A DNA stretch of 64,000 nt from Diaphorobacter nitroreducens (GCA_003755025.1 RJVL01000001.1:744001-808000); one strand, 5' to 3'; counted from the first letter of the stretch, positions 32,890 to 45,928 are shown. Notes: generated by a model not told the origin, from the sequence alone. Numbers and translations: made by a program.

Positions 32890-33615
32890 TTACGCCCCCA
32901 ACTGGTCCGCCAAGTCCAGCAGGTCGCGGGCGTGCAGGTCGTTGCCTGGGCGTGGCGAGACATCCTTGGCGTGGCCCGCGCCGAACTCCAGCGGCCGCTC
33001 GATATAGGCCGTGCGCAGGCCGCAGGCGCGCGCGCCCGCCAGATCGTCGTGGTGGGCGGCCACCAGCATCACCTGCTGCGGTGGCAGGTCGAACACGCGG
33101 GCCACGCCCAGGTAGGTGGCGGGATCGGGCTTGTAGGCGCGAAAGACCTCGGCGCTCAGGATGCAGTCCCAGGGCAGGCCGGCGCGCTTGGCCATGTGGG
33201 TGAGCAACCCGATGTTGCCGTTGGACAGGGTGGTGATGGTGTAGCGGCGTTTGAGCCGCGTCAGCCCCGCCACGCAGTCGGGCCACGGGGAGAGCCGGTG
33301 CCACACGCGGTTCAGGTGCACGCGCTCTTCCTCGCCCAGGTGCGCCAGGCCAAAGCGCGGCAGGATTTCGTCGAGGATCTGGCGGTGCAGGGCGTCGATC
33401 AGCGTCCAGCCCTGCGCGCCGCTCATCACCCGCGCCATCGCTGGCTGGTAGCCCGCGCGCCAGGCGCGGGCGAAGGCGTCGGCGTCCACGCGGGGGTGGT
33501 GCTGCTGCATTTCGCGCACGATGCTGCCGTGCCAGTCCACCACCGTGCCAAAGGTGTCAAAGGCCAGCACCTGCACGGTGCGGGCGATCTCCTGAAAAGC
33601 GGAATCAGCGTTCAT
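32890..33615 (-). CDS. HAD superfamily hydrolase, haloacid dehalogenase type II-like
   Basis: 241 residues with HAD motifs: nucleophile Asp20 in FDTFGTVVDWHGS, motif II TTLSNGN, motif III Lys in YKPDPATYL and motif IV VAAHHDDLAGA. The overall layout is that of type II haloacid dehalogenases. However, the SxNxxD segment of characterised L-2-haloacid dehalogenases is replaced by AAHHDD, so dehalogenation cannot be assumed. The ATG at 33615 gives the usual family length. Confidence 0.85.
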   Translation of the reverse strand: MNADSAFQEIARTVQVLAFDTFGTVVDWHGSIVREMQQHHPRVDADAFARAWRAGYQPAMARVMSGAQGWTLIDALHRQILDEILPRFGLAHLGEEERVHLNRVWHRLSPWPDCVAGLTRLKRRYTITTLSNGNIGLLTHMAKRAGLPWDCILSAEVFRAYKPDPATYLGVARVFDLPPQQVMLVAAHHDDLAGARACGLRTAYIERPLEFGAGHAKDVSPRPGNDLHARDLLDLADQLGA

Positions 33616-33758
33616 GGTCGGCCCTGTGATGGCATTGCGCCGCAGCGTAGCACCTGTATCGCGTATGTGCAGCCGCCCCAAGCCCGTGCGCCGGCGGGGA
33701 AGTGCCATGCGTGCTATGGTCGCGCGCCCTGGGGTTAACCCTGGTTTCCGAGCCTTCC

Positions 33759-34994
33759 ATGACTGTTTCTGGCACACCCACTTCCAGCACCGCCACACCC
33801 GCCGCCGATGCCGATGCCGCCAGCCCCGCGGACGAGCGCACGCTGGTGCGCGCCGTGCTGGCCATGGGCGTGGGAGGCTTTGCCATCGGCACCGGCGAGT
33901 TCGTCATCATGGGCCTGCTGCCCGAGGTGGCGCTCGACCTGGGGGTGAGCATTCCGCAGGCCGGGCACGTGATCAGCGCCTACGCGCTGGGCGTGGTGGT
34001 GGGCGCGCCGGTGCTGGCCGTGGCGGCGGCGCACTGGGGCCGGCGGGCGCTGCTCATGGCGCTGATGGCGGTCTACGCCCTGGGCAACTTTGCGTCGGCG
34101 CTGGCGCCAGTTTATGCGTCGCTGGGGCTGCTGCGGCTGGTCAGCGGCCTGCCGCACGGCACCTACTTCGGCGTCGCGGCGCTGGTGGCCGCGGCACTGT
34201 CACGGCCGGGCGAGCGCGCCCGGGCCGTGGGCTGGGTGATGCTGGGGCTGACCAGCGCGACGCTGGTGGGTGTGCCCATCGCGGCGGCGCTGGGCAGTCT
34301 GCTGGGCTGGCGCGCGGCCTTCGTGTTTGTGGGGGCCATCGCGCTGGCGGCGGTGTTCATGGTGCGGCGCTGGGTGCCCGACATGCCCGCGCCGCAGGGC
34401 GCCAGCCCCTGGCGCGAACTGGGCGCGCTGGCGCGGGGCCAGGTGTGGTTCACGCTGGGCATCGGCGCCATCGGCTTCGGCGGCATGTTCGCGGTGTTCA
34501 GCTACATCAAGCCCACGCTACTGGAAGTGGCCGGCATGCCGGCGGCGCTGGTGCCGTTCACGCTGTCGCTGTTTGGCTTGGGCATGGTGGCGGGCAACCT
34601 GGTGGGCTCGCGCATGGCGGACCGCGCACTGATGCCCACCGTGGGCAAGCTGCTGTGGTGGTCGGTGGCGATGATGGTGGTGTTCGTCGCGGCGGCGCAC
34701 CACCCGCTGACGGCGGCGCTGTCCGTCTTCCTGCTGGGTACGGTGGTGGCCATCGGTCCCGCGCTGCAGATCCGTCTGATGGACGTGGCGGGCGATGCGC
34801 AGACCCTGGCGGCCGCGCTCAACCATTCGGCCTTCAACGCTGCGAATGCGCTGGGGGCCTGGCTGGGCGGTGTGGCCATCGCAGCGGGCGGCGGCTGGAC
34901 TTCCACCGGCTGGGTGGGGGCGCTGCTGGGCCTGGGCGGCCTGGCTGTGTTCACAGCGGCGCTGGCCAGCGAGCGGCGGACACGGGCTCGCTGA
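33759..34994 (+). CDS. Major facilitator superfamily transporter (AraJ/sugar-efflux type)
   Basis: 411-residue inner-membrane transporter with twelve predicted spans after a short Ser/Thr/Ala-rich N-terminus. The opening GVGGFAIGTGEFVIMGLLPE, then AGHVISAYALGVVVGAPVL and SGLPHGTYFGVAALVAA, are typical of the DHA1 drug or arabinose efflux subfamily. The substrate is not known. It stands alone and converges on the FUSC gene. Confidence 0.9.
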   Translation: MTVSGTPTSSTATPAADADAASPADERTLVRAVLAMGVGGFAIGTGEFVIMGLLPEVALDLGVSIPQAGHVISAYALGVVVGAPVLAVAAAHWGRRALLMALMAVYALGNFASALAPVYASLGLLRLVSGLPHGTYFGVAALVAAALSRPGERARAVGWVMLGLTSATLVGVPIAAALGSLLGWRAAFVFVGAIALAAVFMVRRWVPDMPAPQGASPWRELGALARGQVWFTLGIGAIGFGGMFAVFSYIKPTLLEVAGMPAALVPFTLSLFGLGMVAGNLVGSRMADRALMPTVGKLLWWSVAMMVVFVAAAHHPLTAALSVFLLGTVVAIGPALQIRLMDVAGDAQTLAAALNHSAFNAANALGAWLGGVAIAAGGGWTSTGWVGALLGLGGLAVFTAALASERRTRAR

Positions 34995-35005
34995 TCTGTT
35001 GTTTT

Positions 35006-35061
35006 GCTATCAAAAAAGAAGCTGCTGGCGATTGTTGGACGGGCGCTAGGTGCCTTTTTTA
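35006..35061. repeat. Dispersed palindromic repeat, copy 7
   Basis: GCTATCAAAAAAGAAGCTGC, TGGCGATT, loop, GGGCGCTAGGTGCC and TTTTTTA. It lies between the convergent MFS and FUSC genes, within 12 and 8 bases of their stop codons. Confidence 0.75.
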
Positions 35062-35068
35062 CCTTAAG

Positions 35069-36208
35069 TCACTGCGCGCGGCCATGGTGGTGCGCAAGGT
35101 ACACCCTCTCGTCCAGCGACGACAGCACCAGCGCCAACACAATCCCTACCGCCGCGCCCAGGGTGGTATCGAAGATGCGTGACAGTGCCATTTCCGCGGC
35201 TTCGCCATGGTGCGCCATGTTCGTCATCAGCAGAGCCATCGGCGTCACGAAAATCTGGCCCAGTGCGTAGTTGAACCCGATCACCGCCTCGGTCAGCACC
35301 TGCAGCACGGCCACGGCCAGCAGCAGCGTCCAGAACGATGGCTCGGACGAGAGGATCACCCAGGCGATGCCGGCGCCCACCACAGTGCCCAGCGTGCGCT
35401 GCCAGCCGCGGTGCACCGTGCCCGGCAGGTGCGCACCTTGCAGCACGGCCACCGCGCCAATCGACGCCCAAGCCGGGTGCGCCCAGCCCGCGGCGTGTGC
35501 CAGCAGGGCGGCCAGCGCGGCGCACAGCGCCACGCGTGCCGACTGCACGGGTGCGTAACCCGGCGTGAGGGGCTTCGGGGCGCGTGCCCCCGCCGCTGCC
35601 TGGACGGGTGTTGCGGCAGGCGGTGCTACTTCCAGGTCGCGCAGGCGGTCGGTCAGCAGGCACAACAGCCAGGCGGCGGCCACGCCCAGGACGGTGGCGC
35701 CGGCGCGCCCGGCCAGGACCAGCGCGCTGTCAACCGGACTGATCGCGGCGCTGGCCGCGAAGATGAAAATCACCGCTCCCGGCGCGCCCATCTGCATGCG
35801 GTGGGCCAGTGATGCCAGCAGCCCTGCCATGCCCGACAGGGCCAGCAGCATGGCTACCGGTCCCAGCCCCGACCAGGCCAGCAGCGACAGCAGCGCCACG
35901 GGCATGACCAGCAGCGCCCCGGCCCTGAGGACGACGCCGCGGCGGCGGGCCAGCGGCGCGAAGCGCCCGAACAGTGCCGCCAGAGCGCCCAGGCCGCCGA
36001 AGCCCGCCACCTGGGCCCAGGGCGAGACATGCAGCAGCCCGGCAACCAGGATCACCGCCAACGCCACCTGCGCGCCGGCAATCGTGGCGTTGCGCAACGA
36101 GGCGGGGCGCTGCAGCGACAGGCTCTCCCGCAGCCGCGCGGATGCCAACGCCTGGCGCAGAGCGTGGCCGTGGGAGCTGGGAAGAAGAGGGCCGGTTGGC
36201 AACGCCAT
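35069..36208 (-). CDS. FUSC family membrane protein
   Basis: 379 residues with about ten hydrophobic segments in the fusaric acid resistance / aromatic efflux (FUSC, YccS-like) pattern. Segments include QVALAVILVAGLLHVSPWAQ and HPAWASIGAVAVLQGAHLPG with the RGWQRTLGTVVGAGIAWVI motif. Such proteins export aromatic acids or act as efflux components. The ATG at 36208 lies four bases after the MarR stop codon, so the two form an operon controlled from the palindrome at 36702. Confidence 0.88.
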   Translation of the reverse strand: MALPTGPLLPSSHGHALRQALASARLRESLSLQRPASLRNATIAGAQVALAVILVAGLLHVSPWAQVAGFGGLGALAALFGRFAPLARRRGVVLRAGALLVMPVALLSLLAWSGLGPVAMLLALSGMAGLLASLAHRMQMGAPGAVIFIFAASAAISPVDSALVLAGRAGATVLGVAAAWLLCLLTDRLRDLEVAPPAATPVQAAAGARAPKPLTPGYAPVQSARVALCAALAALLAHAAGWAHPAWASIGAVAVLQGAHLPGTVHRGWQRTLGTVVGAGIAWVILSSEPSFWTLLLAVAVLQVLTEAVIGFNYALGQIFVTPMALLMTNMAHHGEAAEMALSRIFDTTLGAAVGIVLALVLSSLDERVYLAHHHGRAQ

Positions 36209-36212
36209 GGCA

Positions 36213-36689
36213 TCAGTCCTCGTGCTGGGCGCTGGCAATGCGCGCTTCGATCTGCTCGAAGGCCTGCAGCAGGGTGCGGGCGGTGGCCTCGTCCAGATCG
36301 GCCAGCAACTCATCCTCGATGGCGGCAAGGCGCTTGCGGATGCCGTTGGCCGTGCGCTTGCCAGCGGCAGTGAGATGCACGAGCTTGATGCGGCGGTCGC
36401 TCGCGTGCGCCTGGCGCTCGACCAGTCCCTGGGCAGCCAATGCGTCCAGCAGCCGTACCAGGCTGGAGCCGTCCAGCCCCACGGCGGCTGCCAGCTCGGT
36501 CTGCGAGATGCCGTCGCCCAGGCGGTGCAGGTGCACCAGCGGCGTCCAGACGGCGTCGCTCAGGCCTTCGGCGGCCAGTTGTGCGTCCAGCGTCTTGCGC
36601 CAACGCCGGCCCAGGCCCACGAGCCGCACGCCCAGCAGGCGCTTGGGGTTGGCGGGGCGGGCGGCATCGGACGATGAGGCAGCAGACAT
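36213..36689 (-). CDS. MarR family transcriptional regulator
   Basis: 158-residue winged-helix regulator: GLSDAVWTPLVHLHRLGDGI, SQTELAAAVGLDGSSLVRLL (recognition helix) and the wing HASDRRIKLVHLTAAGKR. It forms an operon with the FUSC efflux gene and probably represses it, as is common for MarR-efflux pairs. The long perfect palindrome at 36702-36729, 13 bases before the start codon, is the likely operator. Confidence 0.92.
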   Translation of the reverse strand: MSAASSSDAARPANPKRLLGVRLVGLGRRWRKTLDAQLAAEGLSDAVWTPLVHLHRLGDGISQTELAAAVGLDGSSLVRLLDALAAQGLVERQAHASDRRIKLVHLTAAGKRTANGIRKRLAAIEDELLADLDEATARTLLQAFEQIEARIASAQHED

Positions 36690-36701
36690 TTTGTTATTCT
36701 A

Positions 36702-36729
36702 ACAAATCATTTGAATTCAAATGATTTGT
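36702..36729. promoter_or_regulatory. 28-bp perfect palindrome, likely MarR operator
   Basis: Half site ACAAATCATTTGAA (36702-36715) followed by its exact reverse complement to 36729. It is AT-rich in a GC-rich genome and lies between marR (minus) and the end of maeB. The contained ATTTGAATTCAAAT core is a plausible MarR dimer site overlapping the promoter. Confidence 0.75.
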
Positions 36730-36785
36730 CAAAAAATAAGGGCCGCGCACCATGGCCTGGCGGGCGGCCCTGCTGTGCGCTGCGC

Positions 36786-39095
<2,310 letters not shown>

Positions 39096-39215
39096 ACGAA
39101 ATACGAATGGTGCGGTGCACGAAAAAACAGGCCAACACGGGCCGGACAAGCTTACTGCATGCTGACGCAAACAGAGGGCCTGCACGGCAGCCTGCGTGGA
39201 CGTCAACAAACCTTC

Positions 39216-39249
39216 CGCGCCCCGTGCGCCATACGGCACGCGGGGCGCG
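39216..39249 (-). terminator. Possible terminator downstream of the nucleobase permease
   Basis: GC-rich hairpin with arms CGCGCCCCGTGC and GCACGCGGGGCGCG (one bulge). On the minus strand only a short TTTG follows, so termination may be weak. Confidence 0.35.
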
Positions 39250-39284
39250 ATCCTTCGGGTGGAAGGCGCGGGGCAGGGCGACGT

Positions 39285-40772
39285 TCAGTGGGCGTCGGCC
39301 TGCCGGGCGGCGAGCACGGCCGCAGAGGTGTCGCGGCTGGCTCCATTGAAGAAGATGTTCAGGACCACGGCAGTGATCGAGGCCAGCAGAATACCGGATT
39401 CGATCAGCGGATGGATGGCATGGGGCATCCACTGGCGGAAGTTGGGTGCGATCAGCGGGATCATGCCCACCCCGATGGACACCGCCACGATCATCGCGTT
39501 GTTGCGGTTCTTCTGAAAGTCCACGTTCGACAGGATGCGGATGCCCGTGGCCGCCACCATGCCGAACATCACCAGCCCCGCGCCGCCCAGCACCACGGTG
39601 GGCAGCGACTCGATCAGCGCCGCCATCTTGGGCAGCACGCCCAGCACGATCAGGATCATGCCGCCCGCCACGCACACCCAGCGGCTCTTGACGCCGGTGA
39701 CGGCCACTAGCCCCACGTTCTGCGAGAAGCTGGTGTACGGGAAGGTGTTGAAGAGGCCGCCGATCAGCGTGCCCAGGCCGTCGGTGCGCAGGCCGCGCGT
39801 GAGATCGTCGCGCGAGATCTCGCGCCCCGTCATCTCGCCCAGGGCCAGGAACATGCCGGTGGACTCGATCATCACGACGATCATCACCAGCGTCATGGTC
39901 AGGATCAGGATGGGGTCGAACACCGGCAGCGCGATCTCGAATGGCAGCACCATGTCGAACCACTGGGCCTGGGCCACCTTGTGAAAGTCCATCAGCCCCA
40001 TGGACGCAGTGACCACCCCGCCCACGATGATGCCCAGCAGCACCGAGATGTTGGCCCAGAAGCCTTTGCCAAAGCGCGCCACCAGCAAGATGGTGAGTAG
40101 CACGACGCCCGAGATGCCCACGCCTGTCAGGTCGGCATAGCGCGGGTTGGGCAGCGTGGGCACCACGGCGAAGCCCTTGGGCACTGGCGGCAGCGAGGAG
40201 CCGGGCGCGCCGGCGGCGGCCTGCGCCTCGGCCAGCCACTTGAGGTGCTCCGGGTTGGGCACGGCCGGGGCCGTGGGCCCTACGGGGTTGCCGAAGATCC
40301 AGTTGATGCCCACGCGCATCAGGCTGATGCCGATCACCGCGATGATGGTGCCCGTGACCACCGGCGGAAAGAACCGCAGCAGGCCGCTGATCACCGGCGC
40401 GATGAGCATCGAGACCACGCCCGCCCCGATCACCGCCCCGAAGATCAGCCCCGCGCCCGCCTGGCCGCCCGTGGCCTGCGCCATCGACACCATGGGCGCC
40501 ACGGCCGCGAAGGTCACGCCCATCATCACCGGCAGCTTGATGCCAAACCACTGCGTGGCACCCCAGGCCTGGATGAGCGTGACCAGCCCGCAGACGAAGA
40601 GGTCGGCAGAGATCAGGTGCGCTACCTGCTCGGGCGGCAGGTTGAGCGCGCGCCCCACGATGAGCGGCACCGCCACCGCGCCTGCGTACATCACCAGCAC
40701 ATGTTGCAGACCCAGCGTGGCTGCGCGGCCCCAGGGCAGCTTTTCGTCAACCGGATGAACGTTCGTGGACAT
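39285..40772 (-). CDS. Nucleobase:cation symporter NCS2, xanthine/urate permease type
   Basis: 495-residue membrane protein with fourteen predicted spans. NCS2 motifs are present: LGLQHVLVMYAGAVAVPLIV, TLIQAWGATQWFGIKLPVMM, MIESTGMFLALGEM and NTFPYTSFSQNVGLVAVTGV. The QNVG segment and the MIESTG motif place it in the xanthine/urate subgroup rather than the uracil subgroup. The promoter region holds one of the four TGTATACA-type sites shared with the urate catabolism genes, which supports purine uptake. The ribosome site is AAGGAACACCC. Confidence 0.92.
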   Translation of the reverse strand: MSTNVHPVDEKLPWGRAATLGLQHVLVMYAGAVAVPLIVGRALNLPPEQVAHLISADLFVCGLVTLIQAWGATQWFGIKLPVMMGVTFAAVAPMVSMAQATGGQAGAGLIFGAVIGAGVVSMLIAPVISGLLRFFPPVVTGTIIAVIGISLMRVGINWIFGNPVGPTAPAVPNPEHLKWLAEAQAAAGAPGSSLPPVPKGFAVVPTLPNPRYADLTGVGISGVVLLTILLVARFGKGFWANISVLLGIIVGGVVTASMGLMDFHKVAQAQWFDMVLPFEIALPVFDPILILTMTLVMIVVMIESTGMFLALGEMTGREISRDDLTRGLRTDGLGTLIGGLFNTFPYTSFSQNVGLVAVTGVKSRWVCVAGGMILIVLGVLPKMAALIESLPTVVLGGAGLVMFGMVAATGIRILSNVDFQKNRNNAMIVAVSIGVGMIPLIAPNFRQWMPHAIHPLIESGILLASITAVVLNIFFNGASRDTSAAVLAARQADAH

Positions 40773-40854
40773 GGGTGTTCCTTGGAATCCTGGCTTGCTG
40801 TTCAAGGGGCTTCCGCCGTGCCGGACAGGGCTGCCATTGCGCACAGCAATCCAT

Positions 40855-40870
40855 ACAAAAACTGTATACA
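40855..40870 (-). promoter_or_regulatory. Putative purine-regulon GntR operator A (permease)
   Basis: TGTATACAGTTTTTGT on the minus strand, 83 bases upstream of the permease start. It matches the sites at 45880, 47602 and 52096. The rest of the 306-base gap between the permease and the M20 gene holds only a terminator. Confidence 0.65.
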
Positions 40871-41030
40871 AAGTATGCGGAATTGCCTGTCGTAAGGCGA
40901 CCCCGATCAAGGTCGAATTGCTAGGGGTTTGCCCTTGCTGCTTGCCAAGCGGTGGTGTCGGCAGCCAACGGCGCAGCTACGCCCGGCGGGGGCTCGCCAC
41001 CAGTCGGCGCGATGGGATCGGCGCAGGGCG

Positions 41031-41056
41031 TAAAAAAGCCCGGCATGGGCCGGGCT
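41031..41056 (-). terminator. Terminator of the purine degradation operon
   Basis: On the minus strand AGCCCGGC-CCAT-GCCGGGCT followed by TTTTT. It ends the run of genes from the GntR regulator (45849) to the M20 hydrolase (41079). Confidence 0.85.
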
Positions 41057-41078
41057 GGAGCATTGGTGCGGCTGTGCG

Positions 41079-42353
41079 TCAGGCCGTCAGGTCTGCCAGG
41101 CTGCGCGCTATGACCTTGGTGGCGCGGCGCAGGTCTTGCAGCACCACGCGCTCGTCGGCGCGTTTGGCGTGCGATTCAAGCACCGTGCGCGGGCCCGCGC
41201 CGTAAATCACGCCGGGGATGCCGCGCTCCACATAAAGGCGCACATCGGTGTACAGCGGCGTGCCCACGGCGGGAGGCTTCTCGCCAAAGACTGCCTCGCC
41301 GTGTTGCTGGATGGCCTCCACCAGCGGCTGATTGCCGGGCAGCGGCGTCATGGCGTTGGCCAGCAGCAGGCGTTTGATGTCCACGCGTAGGGCGTCTGCG
41401 CTCCCGTAGCCGCGCTCGGTATTGAAGCCTTCCGCCGCCTGGGCGATCACGGCGCGAATCCGGGCCTCGACCTCGGCGGGGTTCTCCTCCGGGATCATGC
41501 GGCGGTCGAGCTTCAGCACCACCTTGCCGGGCACCACGTTGGTGTTGGTGCCACCCTCGATGCGGCCGATGTTCAGGTACGGGTGCTGGATGCCCGGCAC
41601 CTTCGACGTCACCTGCCGGTACTGCACATTCTCGGCATACAGCGCGTTCATGATGGCCACCGCGCCCTGCAGTGCGTCCACGCCCGTGTGCGGCACGGCG
41701 GCATGGGCCATCTTGCCCTGCACGGTGACCTCCATTTGCAGGCAGCCGTTGTGGGCGGTGACCACCTCGTAGCTGAAGCCCGCGGCGATCATCAGGTCGG
41801 GCCGTGTCAGTCCCTGCGCCAGCAGCCAGCCGGGGCCGAGCAGGCCGCCGAACTCCTCGTCGTAGGTGAAGTGCAGCTCGATCGCGCCCTGCGTGGGCTT
41901 GGCCACCGCCTCCAGCGCGCGCACGGCGAAGGTGAAGGTGGAGAAGTCGCTCTTGCTCACCGCGGTGGCGCGGCCATACATGGCGCCGCCTTCGATCTGG
42001 GCGCCGTACGGGTCCCTGGTCCAGCCTTCGCCCGGCGGCACCACGTCGCCGTGGGCGTTGAGGGCGATGGTGCGGCCCGAACCCGCGGGCCCATAGGGCC
42101 GGCGCACGATCAGGTTGGTGATGGACTCCATGCCGTAATCCTTGACCTCCTGCGCGGAAACGGCGTGCTTCTCGGCCTCGAAGCCGAAGGCTTGGATCAG
42201 TTCAGCGGTGCGCTCGGCATGCGGTGCATTGTTGCCGGGCGGCGTGTCGGTGGGCACCTGCACCAGTGCTTGCAGAAAGCGCACCTGCTCGTCGAAGTGC
42301 TGGTCGATCCACGCATCCAGTGCGGCGTAGGTGGCTTGGCGGTCTTGGTTCAT
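41079..42353 (-). CDS. M20 family metallohydrolase (ArgE/DapE/ACY1 type)
   Basis: 424-residue zinc-dependent amidohydrolase. Metal-binding segments are ALNAHGDVVPPGEGWT, a catalytic YDEEFGG and, near the end, the second metal His in LESHAKRADERVV. A dimerisation lid lies in between. The family cleaves amide bonds of N-acyl or N-carbamoyl amino acids. In this operon, directly after allantoate amidohydrolase, a ureido compound is a likely substrate, but the sequence alone does not fix it. The ATG at 42353 lies 23 bases after the upstream stop. Confidence 0.87.
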   Translation of the reverse strand: MNQDRQATYAALDAWIDQHFDEQVRFLQALVQVPTDTPPGNNAPHAERTAELIQAFGFEAEKHAVSAQEVKDYGMESITNLIVRRPYGPAGSGRTIALNAHGDVVPPGEGWTRDPYGAQIEGGAMYGRATAVSKSDFSTFTFAVRALEAVAKPTQGAIELHFTYDEEFGGLLGPGWLLAQGLTRPDLMIAAGFSYEVVTAHNGCLQMEVTVQGKMAHAAVPHTGVDALQGAVAIMNALYAENVQYRQVTSKVPGIQHPYLNIGRIEGGTNTNVVPGKVVLKLDRRMIPEENPAEVEARIRAVIAQAAEGFNTERGYGSADALRVDIKRLLLANAMTPLPGNQPLVEAIQQHGEAVFGEKPPAVGTPLYTDVRLYVERGIPGVIYGAGPRTVLESHAKRADERVVLQDLRRATKVIARSLADLTA

Positions 42354-42375
42354 GGCGGAGCGTTCCATGGAGGGG

Positions 42376-44145
<1,770 letters not shown>

Positions 44146-44159
44146 CGTGGCTCCTACTA

Positions 44160-44216
44160 CTATCGAAAAAATAGCTGCTCGCGCTTATTAGATAAGCGTT
44201 ACAGCCCGATTTGGCT
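44160..44216. repeat. Dispersed palindromic repeat, copy 8
   Basis: CTATCGAAAAAATAGCTGC, TCGCGCTTATTAGATAAGCG, TTACAGCCCGATTTGG. It fills the gap between puuE and the fused UraD-AllC gene and reaches the puuE stop codon. It thus lies inside an operon, where it could reduce downstream expression or stabilise the puuE message. Confidence 0.75.
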
Positions 44217-45175
44217 TAAATGGCGGGTACGGGAAAGCGCTGCGCCCAGTGGCGCGCGAGGTCGATGCGGCGACACACCCAGACGTGGTCGTGGTGCTGG
44301 ATGTGGTCCAGGAAGCGCTGCAGCGCCGTGATGCGGCCGGGACGGCCGAGCAGGCGGCAGTGCATGCCGATGCTCATCATCTTCGGCGCGTTGTCGCCGC
44401 CCGGATCGCCCTCGGCGTAGAGCGCATCGAACGTGTCCTTCATGTACTGGAAGAACGGGTCGGCGTGCGAGTAGCCCTGCGGCAGCGCAAAGCGCATGTC
44501 GTTGCAATCGAGCGTATAGGGCACGACGAGCTGGTGGTGCGCGCTGCCGTCGCTCTTGGCCACCTTCATCCAGAACGGCAGGTCGTCGCCGTAGTAGTCG
44601 CTGTCGTAGGCAAAGCGCCCGTCGTCGGCCACCAGGCGGTGGGTGCGGGGGCTGTCGCGCCCGGTGTACCAGCCCAGGCCGTGGTCGCCGCCGTGGCCGT
44701 AGAGCGTGTCGAAGATCTCCAGGCACTGCGCCATGTGGGCGCGCTCCACCTCCTCGGGCACGTTCTGGTAGTGGATCCACTTCAGGCCGTGGCAGGCCAC
44801 CTCGTGGCCCAGCTCGGCGAAGGCCTGGGCCAGCTCGCGGTGGCGCTGCAGCGCAGTGGCCACGCCGAACACCGTGAGCGGCAGGCCGCGCTTTTCGAAT
44901 TCGCGCAGGATGCGCCACACGCCGGCGCGCGCGCCGTATTCGTAGATGCCCTCCATGCTCATGTGGCGTTCGGGGTAGGCGGCCGGGTTGAACATCTCGG
45001 ACAGGAACTGCTCGCTGGCGGGGTCGCCGTGGAGCACGCAGTTCTCGCCGCCCTCCTCGTAGTTCAGCACGAACTGCACGGCCACGCGGGCGTTGCCCGG
45101 CCAGTGCGGGTGCGGGGGCGTGCGGCCGTAGCCGATCAGGTCGCGGGGGTAGGGCGCCGTCGTGTCGTAGGTCAT
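44216..45175 (-). CDS. puuE: Allantoinase PuuE (polysaccharide deacetylase family)
   Basis: 319 residues. It hydrolyses allantoin to allantoate with a metal-independent or weakly metal-dependent deacetylase-like fold unrelated to amidohydrolase allantoinases. Typical PuuE segments are RDLIGYGRTPPHPHWPGNAR, FVLNYEEGGENCVLHGD, AELGHEVACHGLKWIHYQNV and FAYDSDYYGDDLPFW. It overlaps the GntR gene upstream by four bases, so regulator and enzymes are one transcript. Confidence 0.93.
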   Translation of the reverse strand: MTYDTTAPYPRDLIGYGRTPPHPHWPGNARVAVQFVLNYEEGGENCVLHGDPASEQFLSEMFNPAAYPERHMSMEGIYEYGARAGVWRILREFEKRGLPLTVFGVATALQRHRELAQAFAELGHEVACHGLKWIHYQNVPEEVERAHMAQCLEIFDTLYGHGGDHGLGWYTGRDSPRTHRLVADDGRFAYDSDYYGDDLPFWMKVAKSDGSAHHQLVVPYTLDCNDMRFALPQGYSHADPFFQYMKDTFDALYAEGDPGGDNAPKMMSIGMHCRLLGRPGRITALQRFLDHIQHHDHVWVCRRIDLARHWAQRFPVPAI

Positions 45176-45849
45176 GGCGATACGGAGGAAAGGGCCATCG
45201 AAAGGTCGTTGGTCGGCAGGTCGCGGTCGAAGGTCAGGCCCGCCTCCACGTTGTCCAGGTGCTGCTGCATCAGCCGCACGGCCTGCGCCGCGTCGCCCGC
45301 GGCCAGTGCCGCGACGATGGCGGCGTGCTCCTCGTGCGAATGCTCGGCGGCGGTGGTGGACTGGTACATCAGCGTGATGAGGGCGCAGCGCGAGATCAAC
45401 TCGCCCAGCAACTGGGCCAGCACGTCGTTGCCCATGAGCTCGGCCATGCGCACGTGGAAGTCGCCCAGCAGTTCGGTGCGCTGGCCCACGTCGTTGCCCT
45501 CCATGGCCTTCTTCTCGGCCGCCACATGGGCCTTCAGCGCGCGGATCTTGGCCGGCGTGCTCTGCGCCAGGAAGGCGCGCACCATCTCGGCCTCCAGCAT
45601 GCGGCGCACGGCGAACACCTGGCGCGCTTCCTGGACCGAGGGCGCGGCCACGAAGGCGCCGCGCGCGGGCTCCAGGCGGATCAGGCGGTTCTGCGACAGC
45701 TGGAACAGCGCCTGGCGCACCAGCGTGCGCGACACGCCGAAATGGTCGGCGAGCTTCTGCTCGGCCAGCTTGGTGCCGGGCAACAGGCGGTGCTCGACGA
45801 TGGCGCGCGTGAGGCTTTCGACGATGAAGCCGGTGGTGGAGGTTTCCAT
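45172..45849 (-). CDS. GntR family (FCD) regulator of purine catabolism
   Basis: 225 residues. The N-terminal winged helix (LPGTKLAEQKLADHFGVSRT and LVRQALFQLSQNRLIRLEP) is followed by an FCD ligand domain with metal-type histidines (GDFHVRMAEL, HEEHAAIVAAL). It is the first gene of the minus-strand operon with puuE, UraD-AllC and the M20 hydrolase. A TGTATACA-centred site lies 31 bases before its start codon. Related sites precede the permease, 5-hydroxyisourate hydrolase and PuuD genes, so it is the likely regulator of the whole set. Confidence 0.9.
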   Translation of the reverse strand: METSTTGFIVESLTRAIVEHRLLPGTKLAEQKLADHFGVSRTLVRQALFQLSQNRLIRLEPARGAFVAAPSVQEARQVFAVRRMLEAEMVRAFLAQSTPAKIRALKAHVAAEKKAMEGNDVGQRTELLGDFHVRMAELMGNDVLAQLLGELISRCALITLMYQSTTAAEHSHEEHAAIVAALAAGDAAQAVRLMQQHLDNVEAGLTFDRDLPTNDLSMALSSVSP

Positions 45850-45879
45850 GCGGCCATCATAGTCGTGAAAGACAATTTT

Positions 45880-45895
45880 TGTATACAGTTTCTGT
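45880..45895. promoter_or_regulatory. Putative purine-regulon GntR operator B (regulator operon)
   Basis: TGTATACAGTTTCTGT on the plus strand, 31 bases from the GntR start. Its place suggests autoregulation, and it could also affect the divergent glycerate kinase gene. Confidence 0.7.
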
Positions 45896-45928
45896 GGACT
45901 GTCGGGGACCCGGGGCGGACAGATCAGC

